Source of the DNA: JBFLYZ01 sp040756415
Lineage (GTDB): Bacteria > Bacteroidota > Bacteroidia > JADZBD01
Direction: 5' to 3'
Assembly: GCA_040756415.1 (NCBI GenBank)
Contig: JBFLYZ010000040.1
Coordinates: forward strand, 1-33,550
DNA: 33,550 nucleotides
The position numbers and the translations under genes were made by a program. Of this stretch, positions 22,254 through 29,999 are shown piece by piece. The notes under the pieces are model-generated. The model did no database searches and had not been told where the DNA came from. It saw only the letters and a program-made list of their open reading frames with translations. Numbering within the stretch: position 1 is the stretch's first letter; each line of letters begins with the position of its first letter.

Positions 22254-24002
22254 ATGAAGAAAATCTTACTGCCCTTCGTATTTTCCCTTTGTCTCGGCAG
22301 CGCCCTGGCCCAGGATAGCACCGAAAAAATACTGCCGGTGGGTTTCTCTGACGAGGAGCTCATGCAGATGCAGGAGCGCAACGGCAGCCCTTTCGGGCTG
22401 CTGCAAAGCGGCTATACCACGCCACCCGTATCGCCTGTGCGCACCGCGGCCGAATGGGAGGAGATCGATTACCTCTGCATCACCTGGACCAGCTACCAGA
22501 GCATGCTCCGCGAGATCGTCCGCAACGCCCAGAATGAATGCACGGTGTACATTATCTGCACGGATTCCAACACGGTAAAATCCTACCTCACCAGCGGGGG
22601 AGTGCCCCTGGTGAACCTGCATTTCAAGCAGGCCCCTTACAACAGCGTATGGATACGCGATTACGGCCCTAACTCGGCCTATACCAACGATGTGGATTCG
22701 CTCATTCTTGTCGACTGGAAATACAACCGTCCCACGCGCACCCGCGATGACACCATTCCTTCGGTGATCGCCAGGGACCTCGGCCTTCCGGTCTACCTGA
22801 CCACCGTTTCGCCCAACGACATCATTCATACGGGAGGCAACTGGATGAGCGATGGCCTGGGTACGGCTTTCTCGTCCAACCTGGTTCTGAACGAGAATCC
22901 AAGCAAGACCAATGCCCAGATCAATGCCATTCACAACAGCTTTATGGGCATCAACACCTACATCAAGATGACGGTACTGCCGTATGACGGCATCAACCAC
23001 ATCGATATGCATATGAAGCTGCTGGACGAGGAGACCCTGCTGGTAGGACAGTACCCAACGGGCGTTTCTGACGGACCGCAGATCGAGGCCAATATCCAGT
23101 ATGTGCTGAGCAATTATACCTCGGTGTTCGGGACCCCTTACAGGATCATACGCATACCCATGCCTCCCGAGCAGAACGGCACCTGGCCCAACCAGGGCGG
23201 GGATTACCTCACGTATGTGAATGCATCCTTTGTAAACAAGACCATCATTGTTCCCCAGTATTATCAGCAGTACGATACCACGGCCCTGCGCATCTGGAGA
23301 GAGTCATGCCCGGGCTACAACGTGGTAGGCATCAACAGCAATGCCTCCATTGCGGCCAGCGGCTCACTGCATTGCATCACGCACGAGATCGCTACCAGCG
23401 ATCCTTTGCTGATCGTGCACCAGAAGCTGCAGAACACCACCAACACCACCATACCCTACCAGGTGGATGCGCGCATACAGCACCGCAGCGGCATTGCCAG
23501 CGCCACGCTGTACTACCGCACCGATACCCTGCAGCCCTATTCCAGCACAAGCATGACCCTGACCAATGTTCCGAACAATACCTGGACGGGTTTTATACCT
23601 CCCCAGTCGGCCGGCACTACGGTGTACTATTACATATCGGCTACCAGCGTTAGCGGCAAGACCCAGTTGAGGCCCATTGTTGCGCCTGCCGGTTACTGGA
23701 AATTCAAAGTGCTTGGCGTGACCGAGGCGCAGGAGCTCCTGGGCGATAACGGGATCAGGCCGATCTACCCCAACCCTTCAAAAGGCATTACCTGCATTCC
23801 GGTCAACCTGAATAAATCCGGGCACATGAGGCTGGCTTTGTACGATGTACTGGGTAACGAAGTAGCCCTGATCTATGAGGGCCAGGCGCAGACGGGAGAG
23901 AAGAACTACTTTATCAATACCACGGATATCGCGTCAGGCACCTATGTAGTGGTGATGCAGACGGAAGAGGAGTTCATTACGCAGAAGCTGATCGTAAGGT
24001 AG
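22254..24002 (+). CDS. secreted peptidylarginine-deiminase/agmatine-deiminase-family protein with T9SS sorting domain
   Basis: 582 aa. Signal peptide MKKILLPFVFSLCLGSALA. Catalytic domain of the PAD_porph guanidine-deiminase family at about 60-390, with WIRDYGP (Asp136), HTGGNWMSDG (191-200), HIDMHMK (His249, Asp251), YVNASFVN (Asn323) and SGSLHCITHEI (nucleophile Cys374). These correspond to the Asp/His/Asp/Asn/Cys set of Porphyromonas PPAD. An Ig-like domain follows at about 395-490, and the last 80 residues are a type-A T9SS sorting domain (IYPNPSKGITCIPVN ... MRLALYDVLGNEVALIYEG ... SGTYVVVMQ). The layout of deiminase, Ig-like domain and sorting domain is that of PPAD. Free agmatine or peptidyl arginine could be the substrate; export makes the latter more likely. 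Confidence 0.88.
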   Translation: MKKILLPFVFSLCLGSALAQDSTEKILPVGFSDEELMQMQERNGSPFGLLQSGYTTPPVSPVRTAAEWEEIDYLCITWTSYQSMLREIVRNAQNECTVYIICTDSNTVKSYLTSGGVPLVNLHFKQAPYNSVWIRDYGPNSAYTNDVDSLILVDWKYNRPTRTRDDTIPSVIARDLGLPVYLTTVSPNDIIHTGGNWMSDGLGTAFSSNLVLNENPSKTNAQINAIHNSFMGINTYIKMTVLPYDGINHIDMHMKLLDEETLLVGQYPTGVSDGPQIEANIQYVLSNYTSVFGTPYRIIRIPMPPEQNGTWPNQGGDYLTYVNASFVNKTIIVPQYYQQYDTTALRIWRESCPGYNVVGINSNASIAASGSLHCITHEIATSDPLLIVHQKLQNTTNTTIPYQVDARIQHRSGIASATLYYRTDTLQPYSSTSMTLTNVPNNTWTGFIPPQSAGTTVYYYISATSVSGKTQLRPIVAPAGYWKFKVLGVTEAQELLGDNGIRPIYPNPSKGITCIPVNLNKSGHMRLALYDVLGNEVALIYEGQAQTGEKNYFINTTDIASGTYVVVMQTEEEFITQKLIVR

Positions 24003-24012
24003 GCTAAGCAAT

Positions 24013-24597
24013 TCATTCGAAGCGCTTTCTTTCGAGGTCTTCCAGGTAGCCAAGGAGATGATCGGTCTCCTTGTTCAACGTGTTTACCTTATTCAGGTGT
24101 TTTCGGGAAAGTCTTTTTCCCTTTCTCATAAACCTGTCGATCAGGCGCTTATCGGTAAAAAACCAAACACTTTTCAACGGAAAGGATCCCCGAAGTGAAT
24201 TTCCGTAAACCTTTAGCCGCTCATGCTTCATCAATATGGTCTGTGTTCGTGAAAAATTAATTAGCCATGTTGTATCATCCCGGATGCCATACATGATCGT
24301 TTGAATGTTGAAGTTTTTAAAATTAGCGTCTCTTAAATTTTCGTATTCGAAATAGTTGATATTCTCGAAGGTGTCTATGTAGCCTTTCCCTACCACCGTT
24401 TTGTCTTTTATTAACAGATGTATAAAATACTTTTCAGTCCTGTAGATAGCGGAATGATAACCATCTATTCCCTCCATTTTGATCATCCTGGATTCGATAC
24501 CGTATAATTTCTCTGCCTCTTTTTTGTCAATATGGATGGTGCCCGTGTTTTTTACGCGCAAAAACCTGTGGAGCAAACGGGCAAACCTATAAAGCAT
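24013..24597 (-). CDS. hypothetical protein, AT-rich orphan
   Basis: 194 aa, not recognised. No signal peptide; the N-terminus is basic and aromatic (MLYRFARLLHRFLRVKN). The middle is beta-rich (GYHSAIYRTEKYFIHLLIKDKTVV). The C-terminal third is very basic with helix-like sequence (RLIDRFMRKGKRLSRKHLNKV), ending in a charged coil. Base composition is clearly more AT-rich than all neighbours and codons end in A/T more often, which suggests recent acquisition. It is convergent with the deiminase gene (10 nt between stops) and lies just beyond the terminator of the Pur-domain gene. An intact 195-codon frame supports a gene, though without family support. Confidence 0.6.
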   Translation of the reverse strand: MLYRFARLLHRFLRVKNTGTIHIDKKEAEKLYGIESRMIKMEGIDGYHSAIYRTEKYFIHLLIKDKTVVGKGYIDTFENINYFEYENLRDANFKNFNIQTIMYGIRDDTTWLINFSRTQTILMKHERLKVYGNSLRGSFPLKSVWFFTDKRLIDRFMRKGKRLSRKHLNKVNTLNKETDHLLGYLEDLERKRFE

Positions 24598-24641
24598 GTC
24601 AGCTCGAAACTAGAGGATAACGCAAATTATAGTGGAACAAT

Positions 24642-24673
24642 AAAAAAAGCTTGCTGCCTGCGCAGAAGCTTTT
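24642..24673 (-). terminator. rho-independent terminator after the Pur-domain gene
   Basis: Minus strand: AAAAGCTT, CTGC, loop GCAG, GCAG, a bulged C, AAGCTTTT, then a T-run continuing to seven T. That is an 8 + 4 bp stem with U-tract, 22 nt after the stop of the DUF3276 gene. The A/T-flanked arms make it potentially bidirectional. It separates that gene from the AT-rich orphan. Confidence 0.8.
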
Positions 24674-24694
24674 GATCATTGAAAACAGGGAAAC

Positions 24695-25060
24695 TTATTT
24701 TTCGCCCAGGTCCTCGAACTTTACGTCCGAAAAAGTGGCGCTGCCGTTCTCAGAAGGAGTATGGTTGGCATTGACGGTATAGGGCTGCTCTTTTTTGATG
24801 AAGCCAACAGCCTCGTTCAGTCCTTCGGCAAATTTTTCAAAATCTTCCTTGTACAGGAACAGCTTGTGCTTCTCGTAATAGAACTTGCCGTCATCCCCGA
24901 AGCGCTTTTTGCTTTCGGTGATGGTGAGGTAGTAATCGCCCGCTTTGGTCGACTTCACGTCAAAAAAATAGGTTCTTTTTCCGGCACGCACGGATTTTGA
25001 AAAGATCTCCGCTTTACCATCGTTCGAGTTGTTCTGAACCCCGTTGTTTCCTTCTTCCAT
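24695..25060 (-). CDS. Pur-domain nucleic-acid-binding protein (DUF3276)
   Basis: 121-aa protein of the bacterial PUR-alpha-like family (DUF3276), common in Bacteroidota and spirochaetes, where members bind single-stranded DNA or RNA. The Pur repeat runs from about 17 to 90: EIFSKSVRAGKRTYFFDVK, then GDYYLTITESKKRF, HKLFLYKEDFEKFAEGLNEAV. The N-terminus is Asn/Gly-rich and the C-terminus acidic and disordered. No signal peptide. It has a strong consensus promoter, a leader of about 97 nt and its own terminator, so it is a single-gene unit, probably well expressed. Target RNA or DNA unknown. Confidence 0.9.
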   Translation of the reverse strand: MEEGNNGVQNNSNDGKAEIFSKSVRAGKRTYFFDVKSTKAGDYYLTITESKKRFGDDGKFYYEKHKLFLYKEDFEKFAEGLNEAVGFIKKEQPYTVNANHTPSENGSATFSDVKFEDLGEK

Positions 25061-25163
25061 GTTTAGTTTTTTTGATTTTCTTCACTCTCTACCAAGACGC
25101 ACGTCAGGGATGAATGGTTGCTTTGGTGAAAGAATTATCTAATGTTTTGGTCGTTTTGTCGAA

Positions 25164-25193
25164 CAAATGTATTAAATAATCTGAAATATGCAA
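25164..25193 (-). promoter_or_regulatory. predicted promoter of the Pur-domain gene
   Basis: Minus strand TTG (25191-25193), exactly 19 nt, then TACATTTG (25164-25171): a full match to TTG-N19-TAnnTTTG. It starts only 5 nt after the ABC transporter stop (25198). The resulting leader of about 97 nt (25061-25157) contains no ORF or strong hairpin that I could find. Confidence 0.7.
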
Positions 25194-25197
25194 ATTT

Positions 25198-26955
25198 TCA
25201 GGCCTTTTCTTCTTCCAGCAGTTGTTTGAGGTGGAGCTGGTGATAAGCGCCCTTGCGGCCGAGCAGTTGTTCGTGGGTTCCTTCTTCCAGGATACGGCCG
25301 TTATCCATGACCAGGATATGGCTGGCCTGTTTTACGGAAGATACGCGGTGGCTGATGATGATCGAGGTTCTTCCTTTCATGATGCGGGCCAGGTTATGGA
25401 GTATCTCTTCCTCGGTTTGGGTATCCACGGCCGAAAGGCAATCATCGAAGATCAGTATCCTGGGCTGGCGGAGAATGGCCCTGGCAATGCTGATGCGCTG
25501 CTTTTGCCCGCCCGAAAGGGTAATGCCGCGCTCGCCCACCATGGTTTCGAACTTATCCGGGAACTCGATGATGCTGGAATAGATAGCGGCATCTTTCGCA
25601 GCCTGGGCGATCACCTCCTTTGATTCGCTGAGCGAGCTGAAAGCGATATTGTTGGCTATGGTATCGGAAAAAAGAAATACTTCCTGGGGCACGTAGCCGA
25701 TCTGGCTGCGCAGGGAGTACAGGTTGATGTCTTTGATGCTCTTTCCATCGATCAGTATCTCGCCCTCATCGGCATCGTACAGCCGGCATACCAGGTTGGC
25801 AATGCTCGATTTCCCCGAACCGGTGCGACCGATAATGGCCAGCGATTGGCCCGGCCGGATATGGAAAGAGACCCGGTCGAGGGCCTTTATGCCCGAATGC
25901 GCATACGTGAACGATACGTTCCTGAACTCGATATCACCGCGTATCTGTTCCGCCACGGCCGCGGTATTGCTGATGGATGGGCGGGTCTCCAGGAACTCGT
26001 TGATACGGGCCTGCGATGCGGCCGCACGCTGTATGAGCGAGGTGACCCAGCCCAGCGAAGCGATGGGCCAGGTGAGCCGCCCTATGTAGAGCAGGAACTG
26101 GGCGATGTTGCCTTCGGTGATCCTGCCCTGAATGGCCTCGCTGCCCCCGATGTAAATGGTCAGGATGGTGCTCAGGCCGATGAGCAGTATCATAAAGGGC
26201 TGGAAAAGGGCTTCGGTCCGTACCAGGGAAAGCGTACGGTCGCGGTAGGCATCGCTTTCTTTTTCGAACTTTTCCGTGGTGACCTGCTCCTTCCCATAGG
26301 CCTTGACCACGCGTATGCCCGAAAAATTCTCCTGCGCCAGGGTAGAAAGACGGGAGAGCTGCTCCTGCACCTTATTGCTCTTGCGGTTGATGATATCGCT
26401 CACGTAATAGATCGTAACGGCCAGTATCGGGAGTGGGGCCAGGGCGTAGAGGGTCAGCCTGGCGTCTATGTTCAGCATGACCACGATGGTCAGCGCGAAG
26501 GTGCCCAGCGTATTCACAATGTACATGATGGCGGGCCCGATATACATGCGTACGCGGCTCACGTCCTCGCTGATGCGGTTCATCAGGTCGCCCGTATTGT
26601 TGCGCTTGTAAAAGGCCAGGTCGAGCTTCTGGTAATGGGCGTAGATCTCGTTCTTCAGGTCGTATTCGATCAGGCGCGACATCACGATGATGGTCTGGCG
26701 CATAAAGAACATGAACAGGCCCATGAGCAGGGCCGTGCCGATGACCAGCCCGCTGTAGACCATGGTCTGTTCCCAAACGTCATCCGCGGTAATGCTGCCC
26801 GTCTCCAGGCCCTGCACCACGTAGTCGATGGCCTCACCTACGTACCGGATAGAGATCACCCCGAAGTAGTTGTTCAGCACCACGAAGAGGATGCCCAGGA
26901 GCAGGCGCAGGCGGTAGGCGTACAGATATTTGTTCAGGTGGCGTAACGATCTCAT
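25198..26955 (-). CDS. ABC exporter half-transporter (MdlB/MsbA-like, TMD-NBD)
   Basis: 585 aa with an N-terminal six-helix exporter membrane domain (1-320) and a C-terminal ATPase domain (340-585). Walker A is GRTGSGKS (376-383), the Q-loop YVPQEVFLFS (421-430), the signature LSGGQ (480-484), Walker B ILIFDD (500-505), the D-loop SAVD (508-511) and the H-loop His in ISHRVSS. Position 505, normally the catalytic Glu, is Asp (FDDCLSAVD), as in MdlA/MdlB-type subunits that often pair with a second half-transporter. No partner gene is in the window. Substrate unknown (lipid, drug or peptide). Divergent from the leucine dehydrogenase gene over a 146-nt region. Confidence 0.92.
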   Translation of the reverse strand: MRSLRHLNKYLYAYRLRLLLGILFVVLNNYFGVISIRYVGEAIDYVVQGLETGSITADDVWEQTMVYSGLVIGTALLMGLFMFFMRQTIIVMSRLIEYDLKNEIYAHYQKLDLAFYKRNNTGDLMNRISEDVSRVRMYIGPAIMYIVNTLGTFALTIVVMLNIDARLTLYALAPLPILAVTIYYVSDIINRKSNKVQEQLSRLSTLAQENFSGIRVVKAYGKEQVTTEKFEKESDAYRDRTLSLVRTEALFQPFMILLIGLSTILTIYIGGSEAIQGRITEGNIAQFLLYIGRLTWPIASLGWVTSLIQRAAASQARINEFLETRPSISNTAAVAEQIRGDIEFRNVSFTYAHSGIKALDRVSFHIRPGQSLAIIGRTGSGKSSIANLVCRLYDADEGEILIDGKSIKDINLYSLRSQIGYVPQEVFLFSDTIANNIAFSSLSESKEVIAQAAKDAAIYSSIIEFPDKFETMVGERGITLSGGQKQRISIARAILRQPRILIFDDCLSAVDTQTEEEILHNLARIMKGRTSIIISHRVSSVKQASHILVMDNGRILEEGTHEQLLGRKGAYHQLHLKQLLEEEKA

Positions 26956-26993
26956 GCTTCTTCGGCTCCAAAGGCCGGCTGGTCTAATACTTC

Positions 26994-27023
26994 TTGCAAG
27001 GAATGAAAATAAACCTAATTTTG
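26994..27023 (+). promoter_or_regulatory. predicted promoter of the leucine dehydrogenase-nusB operon
   Basis: TTG (26994-26996), 19 nt, TAATTTTG (27016-27023): full match to the Bacteroidota consensus. The leader to the ATG at 27102 is about 75 nt. Within that leader a minus-strand TAATTTTG lies at 27069-27076. Confidence 0.7.
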
Positions 27024-27068
27024 CCCGCCTTCAGCGACCAAGCTCAGGAGGCCCGCTTTTCAGGCTTG

Positions 27069-27076
27069 CAAAATTA
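27069..27076 (-). promoter_or_regulatory. possible -7 element for the ABC exporter
   Basis: Minus strand TAATTTTG, exact TAnnTTTG, but without TTG at -33. It would give the exporter mRNA a leader of about 110 nt that overlaps the start of the divergent dehydrogenase transcript. No other match exists between the two genes on this strand. Confidence 0.35.
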
Positions 27077-27101
27077 ACATTATTAAAACGAAAATCGGAG
27101 T

Positions 27102-28193
27102 ATGGAGACGGACCAGACGAAACGATCGATTCTCGCGGATAACCCGGTGCTGAGCCAGATGGGCGTATACGACCACGAGCAGGTGGTCTTTTGCAACGAT
27201 AACAAAACGGGACTGAAGGCCATCATTGCCATACACAACACCGTGCTGGGCCCCAGCCTGGGCGGCACCAGGATGTGGAAGTACGATAGCGAGATGGAAG
27301 CGCTGCGCGATGTGCTGCGCCTGTCGAGGGGAATGACCTACAAGGCCTCCATCACCGGCCTCGACCTGGGTGGGGGCAAGGCGGTGATCATCGGTGATTC
27401 GAAAAAGGATAAGAACGAGGCGCTTTTCCGCAGGTTCGGCCGCTTTGTCGACAGCCTTGGCGGCAAATACATCACGGCCGAGGATGTGGGCATCAGCACC
27501 CGGGATATGCAGTGGGTGAGCCTGGAGACCAGGCACGTGAGCGGTCTTCCAGGAAAGAGCGGAGACCCCTCACCGGTGACCGCTTATGGGGTGTATAACG
27601 CGATGAAGGCCTCGGCCAGAGAAAAGTGGGGCAGCGATTCGCTTTCAGGCAAAAAAGTGGTGGTGCAGGGCATAGGCCACGTGGGCGAGAACCTGGTCAG
27701 GCACCTGGCCGAGGAAGGTGCGCGGGTGACCATCAGCGATATCCATGCCGACCGCGTGGCCGAGGTGGCCGGCAGGTACAAGACAGCCACCGTGGCTCCC
27801 GATCAGGTCTATGATGCCGATATGGATATTTACGCTCCCTGCGCCCTGGGGGCCACCGTCAACTCCGAAACATTGAAGCGCCTGCGCTGCGCGGTCATAT
27901 GCGGTGCCGCCAACAACCAGTTGGCCGATGAGCAGGCGCATGGCCTGGAGGTGATGAAAAGGGGCATACTGTATGCCCCCGATTATGTAGTGAATGCGGG
28001 CGGCCTCATCAACGTATCTACCGAAATATCCGGCCTGAGCCTTGACGAGGCCATGCGCCTGGCGCAGAACATCTATAACACCACGCTGCATATCTTCAAA
28101 GTGTCGAAAGAAAAGAACATACCCACCTATGCCGCTGCCAATGCCATAGCGGAACAACGCATTGCGGAAGCAATGAAGAAAAAAAGCAAGTAA
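27102..28193 (+). CDS. ldh: leucine (Glu/Leu/Phe/Val family) dehydrogenase
   Basis: 363-aa NAD-dependent amino-acid dehydrogenase interconverting branched-chain amino acids (leucine, valine, isoleucine) with 2-oxo acids and ammonium. The substrate and catalytic lysines are in GMTYKAS (Lys81) and GLDLGGGKAVI (Lys93). ITAEDVGIS and the Rossmann fingerprint VVVQGIGHVGENL (about 187-199) follow, then NAGGLINVSTEI near the C-terminus. The short length and GGGK loop match leucine rather than glutamate dehydrogenases. It heads the plus-strand operon; nusB starts 2 nt after its stop. In Bacteroidota the product 2-oxo acids feed branched-chain fatty acid primers, a plausible though inferred role. Confidence 0.9.
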   Translation: METDQTKRSILADNPVLSQMGVYDHEQVVFCNDNKTGLKAIIAIHNTVLGPSLGGTRMWKYDSEMEALRDVLRLSRGMTYKASITGLDLGGGKAVIIGDSKKDKNEALFRRFGRFVDSLGGKYITAEDVGISTRDMQWVSLETRHVSGLPGKSGDPSPVTAYGVYNAMKASAREKWGSDSLSGKKVVVQGIGHVGENLVRHLAEEGARVTISDIHADRVAEVAGRYKTATVAPDQVYDADMDIYAPCALGATVNSETLKRLRCAVICGAANNQLADEQAHGLEVMKRGILYAPDYVVNAGGLINVSTEISGLSLDEAMRLAQNIYNTTLHIFKVSKEKNIPTYAAANAIAEQRIAEAMKKKSK

Positions 28194-28195
28194 GC

Positions 28196-29140
28196 ATGCT
28201 GAGCAGGAGATATTTGAGAATAAAGGTGATGCAGGCCCTGTATGCCTTCTTCCAGAGCGGCCATAACGACCTGGCCCGCGGTGAAAAGGAAATGTTCCAT
28301 GCCATTGGTAAGATATACGACATGTACCATTTTTTGCTGCGGCTGCTGGTCGAGATACGCGTGGCGGCATTGCGGGCGGCCGATGAGGCCAAGCTGAAGC
28401 ACAGGCCCACCCAGAACGACCTCAACCCGAACCCCCGCTTTATCGATAACCGCGTGCTGCTGCTGCTTGAAAAGAACAGGCAGCTTGGCGCCTACTGCGA
28501 AAAGCACAAGATCAGTTGGACGGAAGAAGGGGAGCTGGTGCGCAAGATACTCGCTTCCATCAGGAACAGCCCGGAATACGAGAAGTACCTGGCCGCTCCT
28601 TCGTCATTCGACAACGACAAGGCCTTTATCCTGACCGCATACAAGAACCATATTGCCGATTACGAGCTGCTGGAGCATTTTTTCGAGGAGAAAAGCATTT
28701 TCTGGGTGGACGACATCGGCCTGGTCAACGCCTGCGTGCTCAAGACCATCGAAGCCATAAATGAGAACGATGACGGGCATATGGCCCTGCTGCCCCTGTA
28801 TAAGAACGAAGAGGAGGACACGGCCTTCGCCCGCGAATTGTTCCACCAGACCGTGCTGCGTAACGAGGAGAACGAAAAGCTGATCGGGGATAAGACAAAG
28901 AACTGGGAGGTAGAGCGCATAGCCATGATGGATGTGCTGCTGATGAAGATGGGTATCTCCGAGCTCCTGCATTTTCACAGCATACCCGTCAAGGTCACGC
29001 TGAACGAGTACATTGAAATATCCAAGATGTTCAGCACGCCCAAGAGCAAGATATTCATCAACGGCATACTGGATAAGCTGGTGCAGGATTTCAGGCGGGA
29101 TGACCGGATGCGGAAAACCGGCAGGGGCCTGATCGAATAA
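28196..29140 (+). CDS. nusB: transcription antitermination factor NusB (long Bacteroidota form)
   Basis: 314 aa. The N-terminus LSRRYLRIKVMQALYAFFQS is the RNA-binding Arg-rich helix of NusB, and the C-terminal 130 residues carry the canonical bundle: NWEVERIAMMDVLLMKMGISEL, IPVKVTLNEYIEISKMF, and FINGILDKLV. Between them is an insertion of about 150 residues that makes Bacteroidota NusB more than twice the size of E. coli NusB (139 aa). It binds boxA RNA with S10 for rRNA antitermination. It lies 2 nt after leucine dehydrogenase and 39 nt before the DUF1573 gene, the usual neighbour. Confidence 0.92.
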   Translation: MLSRRYLRIKVMQALYAFFQSGHNDLARGEKEMFHAIGKIYDMYHFLLRLLVEIRVAALRAADEAKLKHRPTQNDLNPNPRFIDNRVLLLLEKNRQLGAYCEKHKISWTEEGELVRKILASIRNSPEYEKYLAAPSSFDNDKAFILTAYKNHIADYELLEHFFEEKSIFWVDDIGLVNACVLKTIEAINENDDGHMALLPLYKNEEEDTAFARELFHQTVLRNEENEKLIGDKTKNWEVERIAMMDVLLMKMGISELLHFHSIPVKVTLNEYIEISKMFSTPKSKIFINGILDKLVQDFRRDDRMRKTGRGLIE

Positions 29141-29153
29141 GAAATAAAAACAT

Positions 29154-29161
29154 TAATTTTG
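29154..29161 (+). promoter_or_regulatory. possible internal -7 element before the DUF1573 gene
   Basis: TAATTTTG, exact TAnnTTTG, with a leader of about 15 nt to the ATG at 29180. There is no TTG at the right spacing. It would allow the DUF1573-yajC-ybbR-coaE part to be transcribed separately from nusB. Confidence 0.45.
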
Positions 29162-29179
29162 CAATTCAATTAAACGAGT

Positions 29180-29641
29180 ATGAAGCTGTATCTTTCTGCC
29201 GCGCTGCTGTTCAGCCTGGCCGTACTTGCGGGCTGTTCAGGTCAGAAGAATGGTGATGATAAGATATCCACCGATGTCATTAATATACCCTCTGACAGCA
29301 ACAGCCAGGGTGACCTGCCGGTGATGACCTTTGCGGAGACCGAGCACGACTTCGGCACCATTACTGAAGGGGAGAAGGTCTCGTATGTGTTCCAGTTCCG
29401 CAATACGGGCAAGAGTGACCTGGTCATTTCCTCTGCGCAGGGTAGCTGCGGCTGTACCGTGCCCGAATACCCCAAAAGGCCTATTGCCCCCGGGGAAACG
29501 GATAAGATCACCGTTACCTTCGACAGCAACGGCAAGCCCGGCATGAACCACAAGGATATTACGGTGGTCACCAACTGCCAGCCCAATACCCAAATGCTCA
29601 AAATAACCGCCAACGTAATTAAACCAGAAGACAAACAATAA
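29180..29641 (+). CDS. DUF1573 lipoprotein
   Basis: 153 aa. Lipoprotein signal with lipobox VLAGC and Cys19, then a polar linker (to about 45) and a DUF1573 beta-sandwich: ETEHDFGTITEGEKVSYVF, FRNTGKSDLVISSAQGSCGCT, YPKRPIAPGETDKITVTF. The SCGCT with two Cys is a hallmark of the family. Exported and anchored in the inner or outer membrane. Function unknown; in Bacteroidota the gene commonly sits between nusB and yajC as here. yajC starts 1 nt after its stop. Confidence 0.9.
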   Translation: MKLYLSAALLFSLAVLAGCSGQKNGDDKISTDVINIPSDSNSQGDLPVMTFAETEHDFGTITEGEKVSYVFQFRNTGKSDLVISSAQGSCGCTVPEYPKRPIAPGETDKITVTFDSNGKPGMNHKDITVVTNCQPNTQMLKITANVIKPEDKQ

Positions 29642-29642
29642 T

Positions 29643-29963
29643 ATGCTTTCAACGATCATTTTACAGGCCCAGGGAGGCGGTTCGGCACTCGGTTCGCTGC
29701 TGCCCTTATTGCTCATCATCGTGGTGTTCTATTTCTTTATGATACGCCCGCAGATGAAAAAGGCCAAGGACGAGAAAAAATACCGCGAGGGCCTCGCGAA
29801 AGGAGATAAGATCGTGACCATTGGAGGCATTCACGGGAAGATATCCGACATACAGGATACCACGCTGATCATCGAAGTAGAGGGAGGCAACAAGCTCAAG
29901 ATCGAAAAAAGCGCGGTGTCCATGCAGGCCAGCGCAAGCCTTAATGCCGTTCCCAAGCCGTAA
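29643..29963 (+). CDS. yajC: Sec translocase accessory subunit YajC
   Basis: 106 aa. One transmembrane helix at about 18-37 (SLLPLLLIIVVFYFFMIRPQ), preceded by a Gly-rich N-terminus and followed by the YajC signature MIRPQMKKAKDEKKYREGL, GDKIVTIGGIHGKI and a beta-rich cytoplasmic domain. It associates with SecDF-type translocase. Length and arrangement are standard. Confidence 0.95.
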   Translation: MLSTIILQAQGGGSALGSLLPLLLIIVVFYFFMIRPQMKKAKDEKKYREGLAKGDKIVTIGGIHGKISDIQDTTLIIEVEGGNKLKIEKSAVSMQASASLNAVPKP

Positions 29964-29999
29964 CAGGGCTTACGGTACGGATGCTTAAAACCATATGTA

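Noticed and set aside
27160..28193. Glutamate dehydrogenase
   Set aside because: Length (363 aa) and motif spacing fit leucine dehydrogenase; glutamate dehydrogenases are about 420-450 aa.
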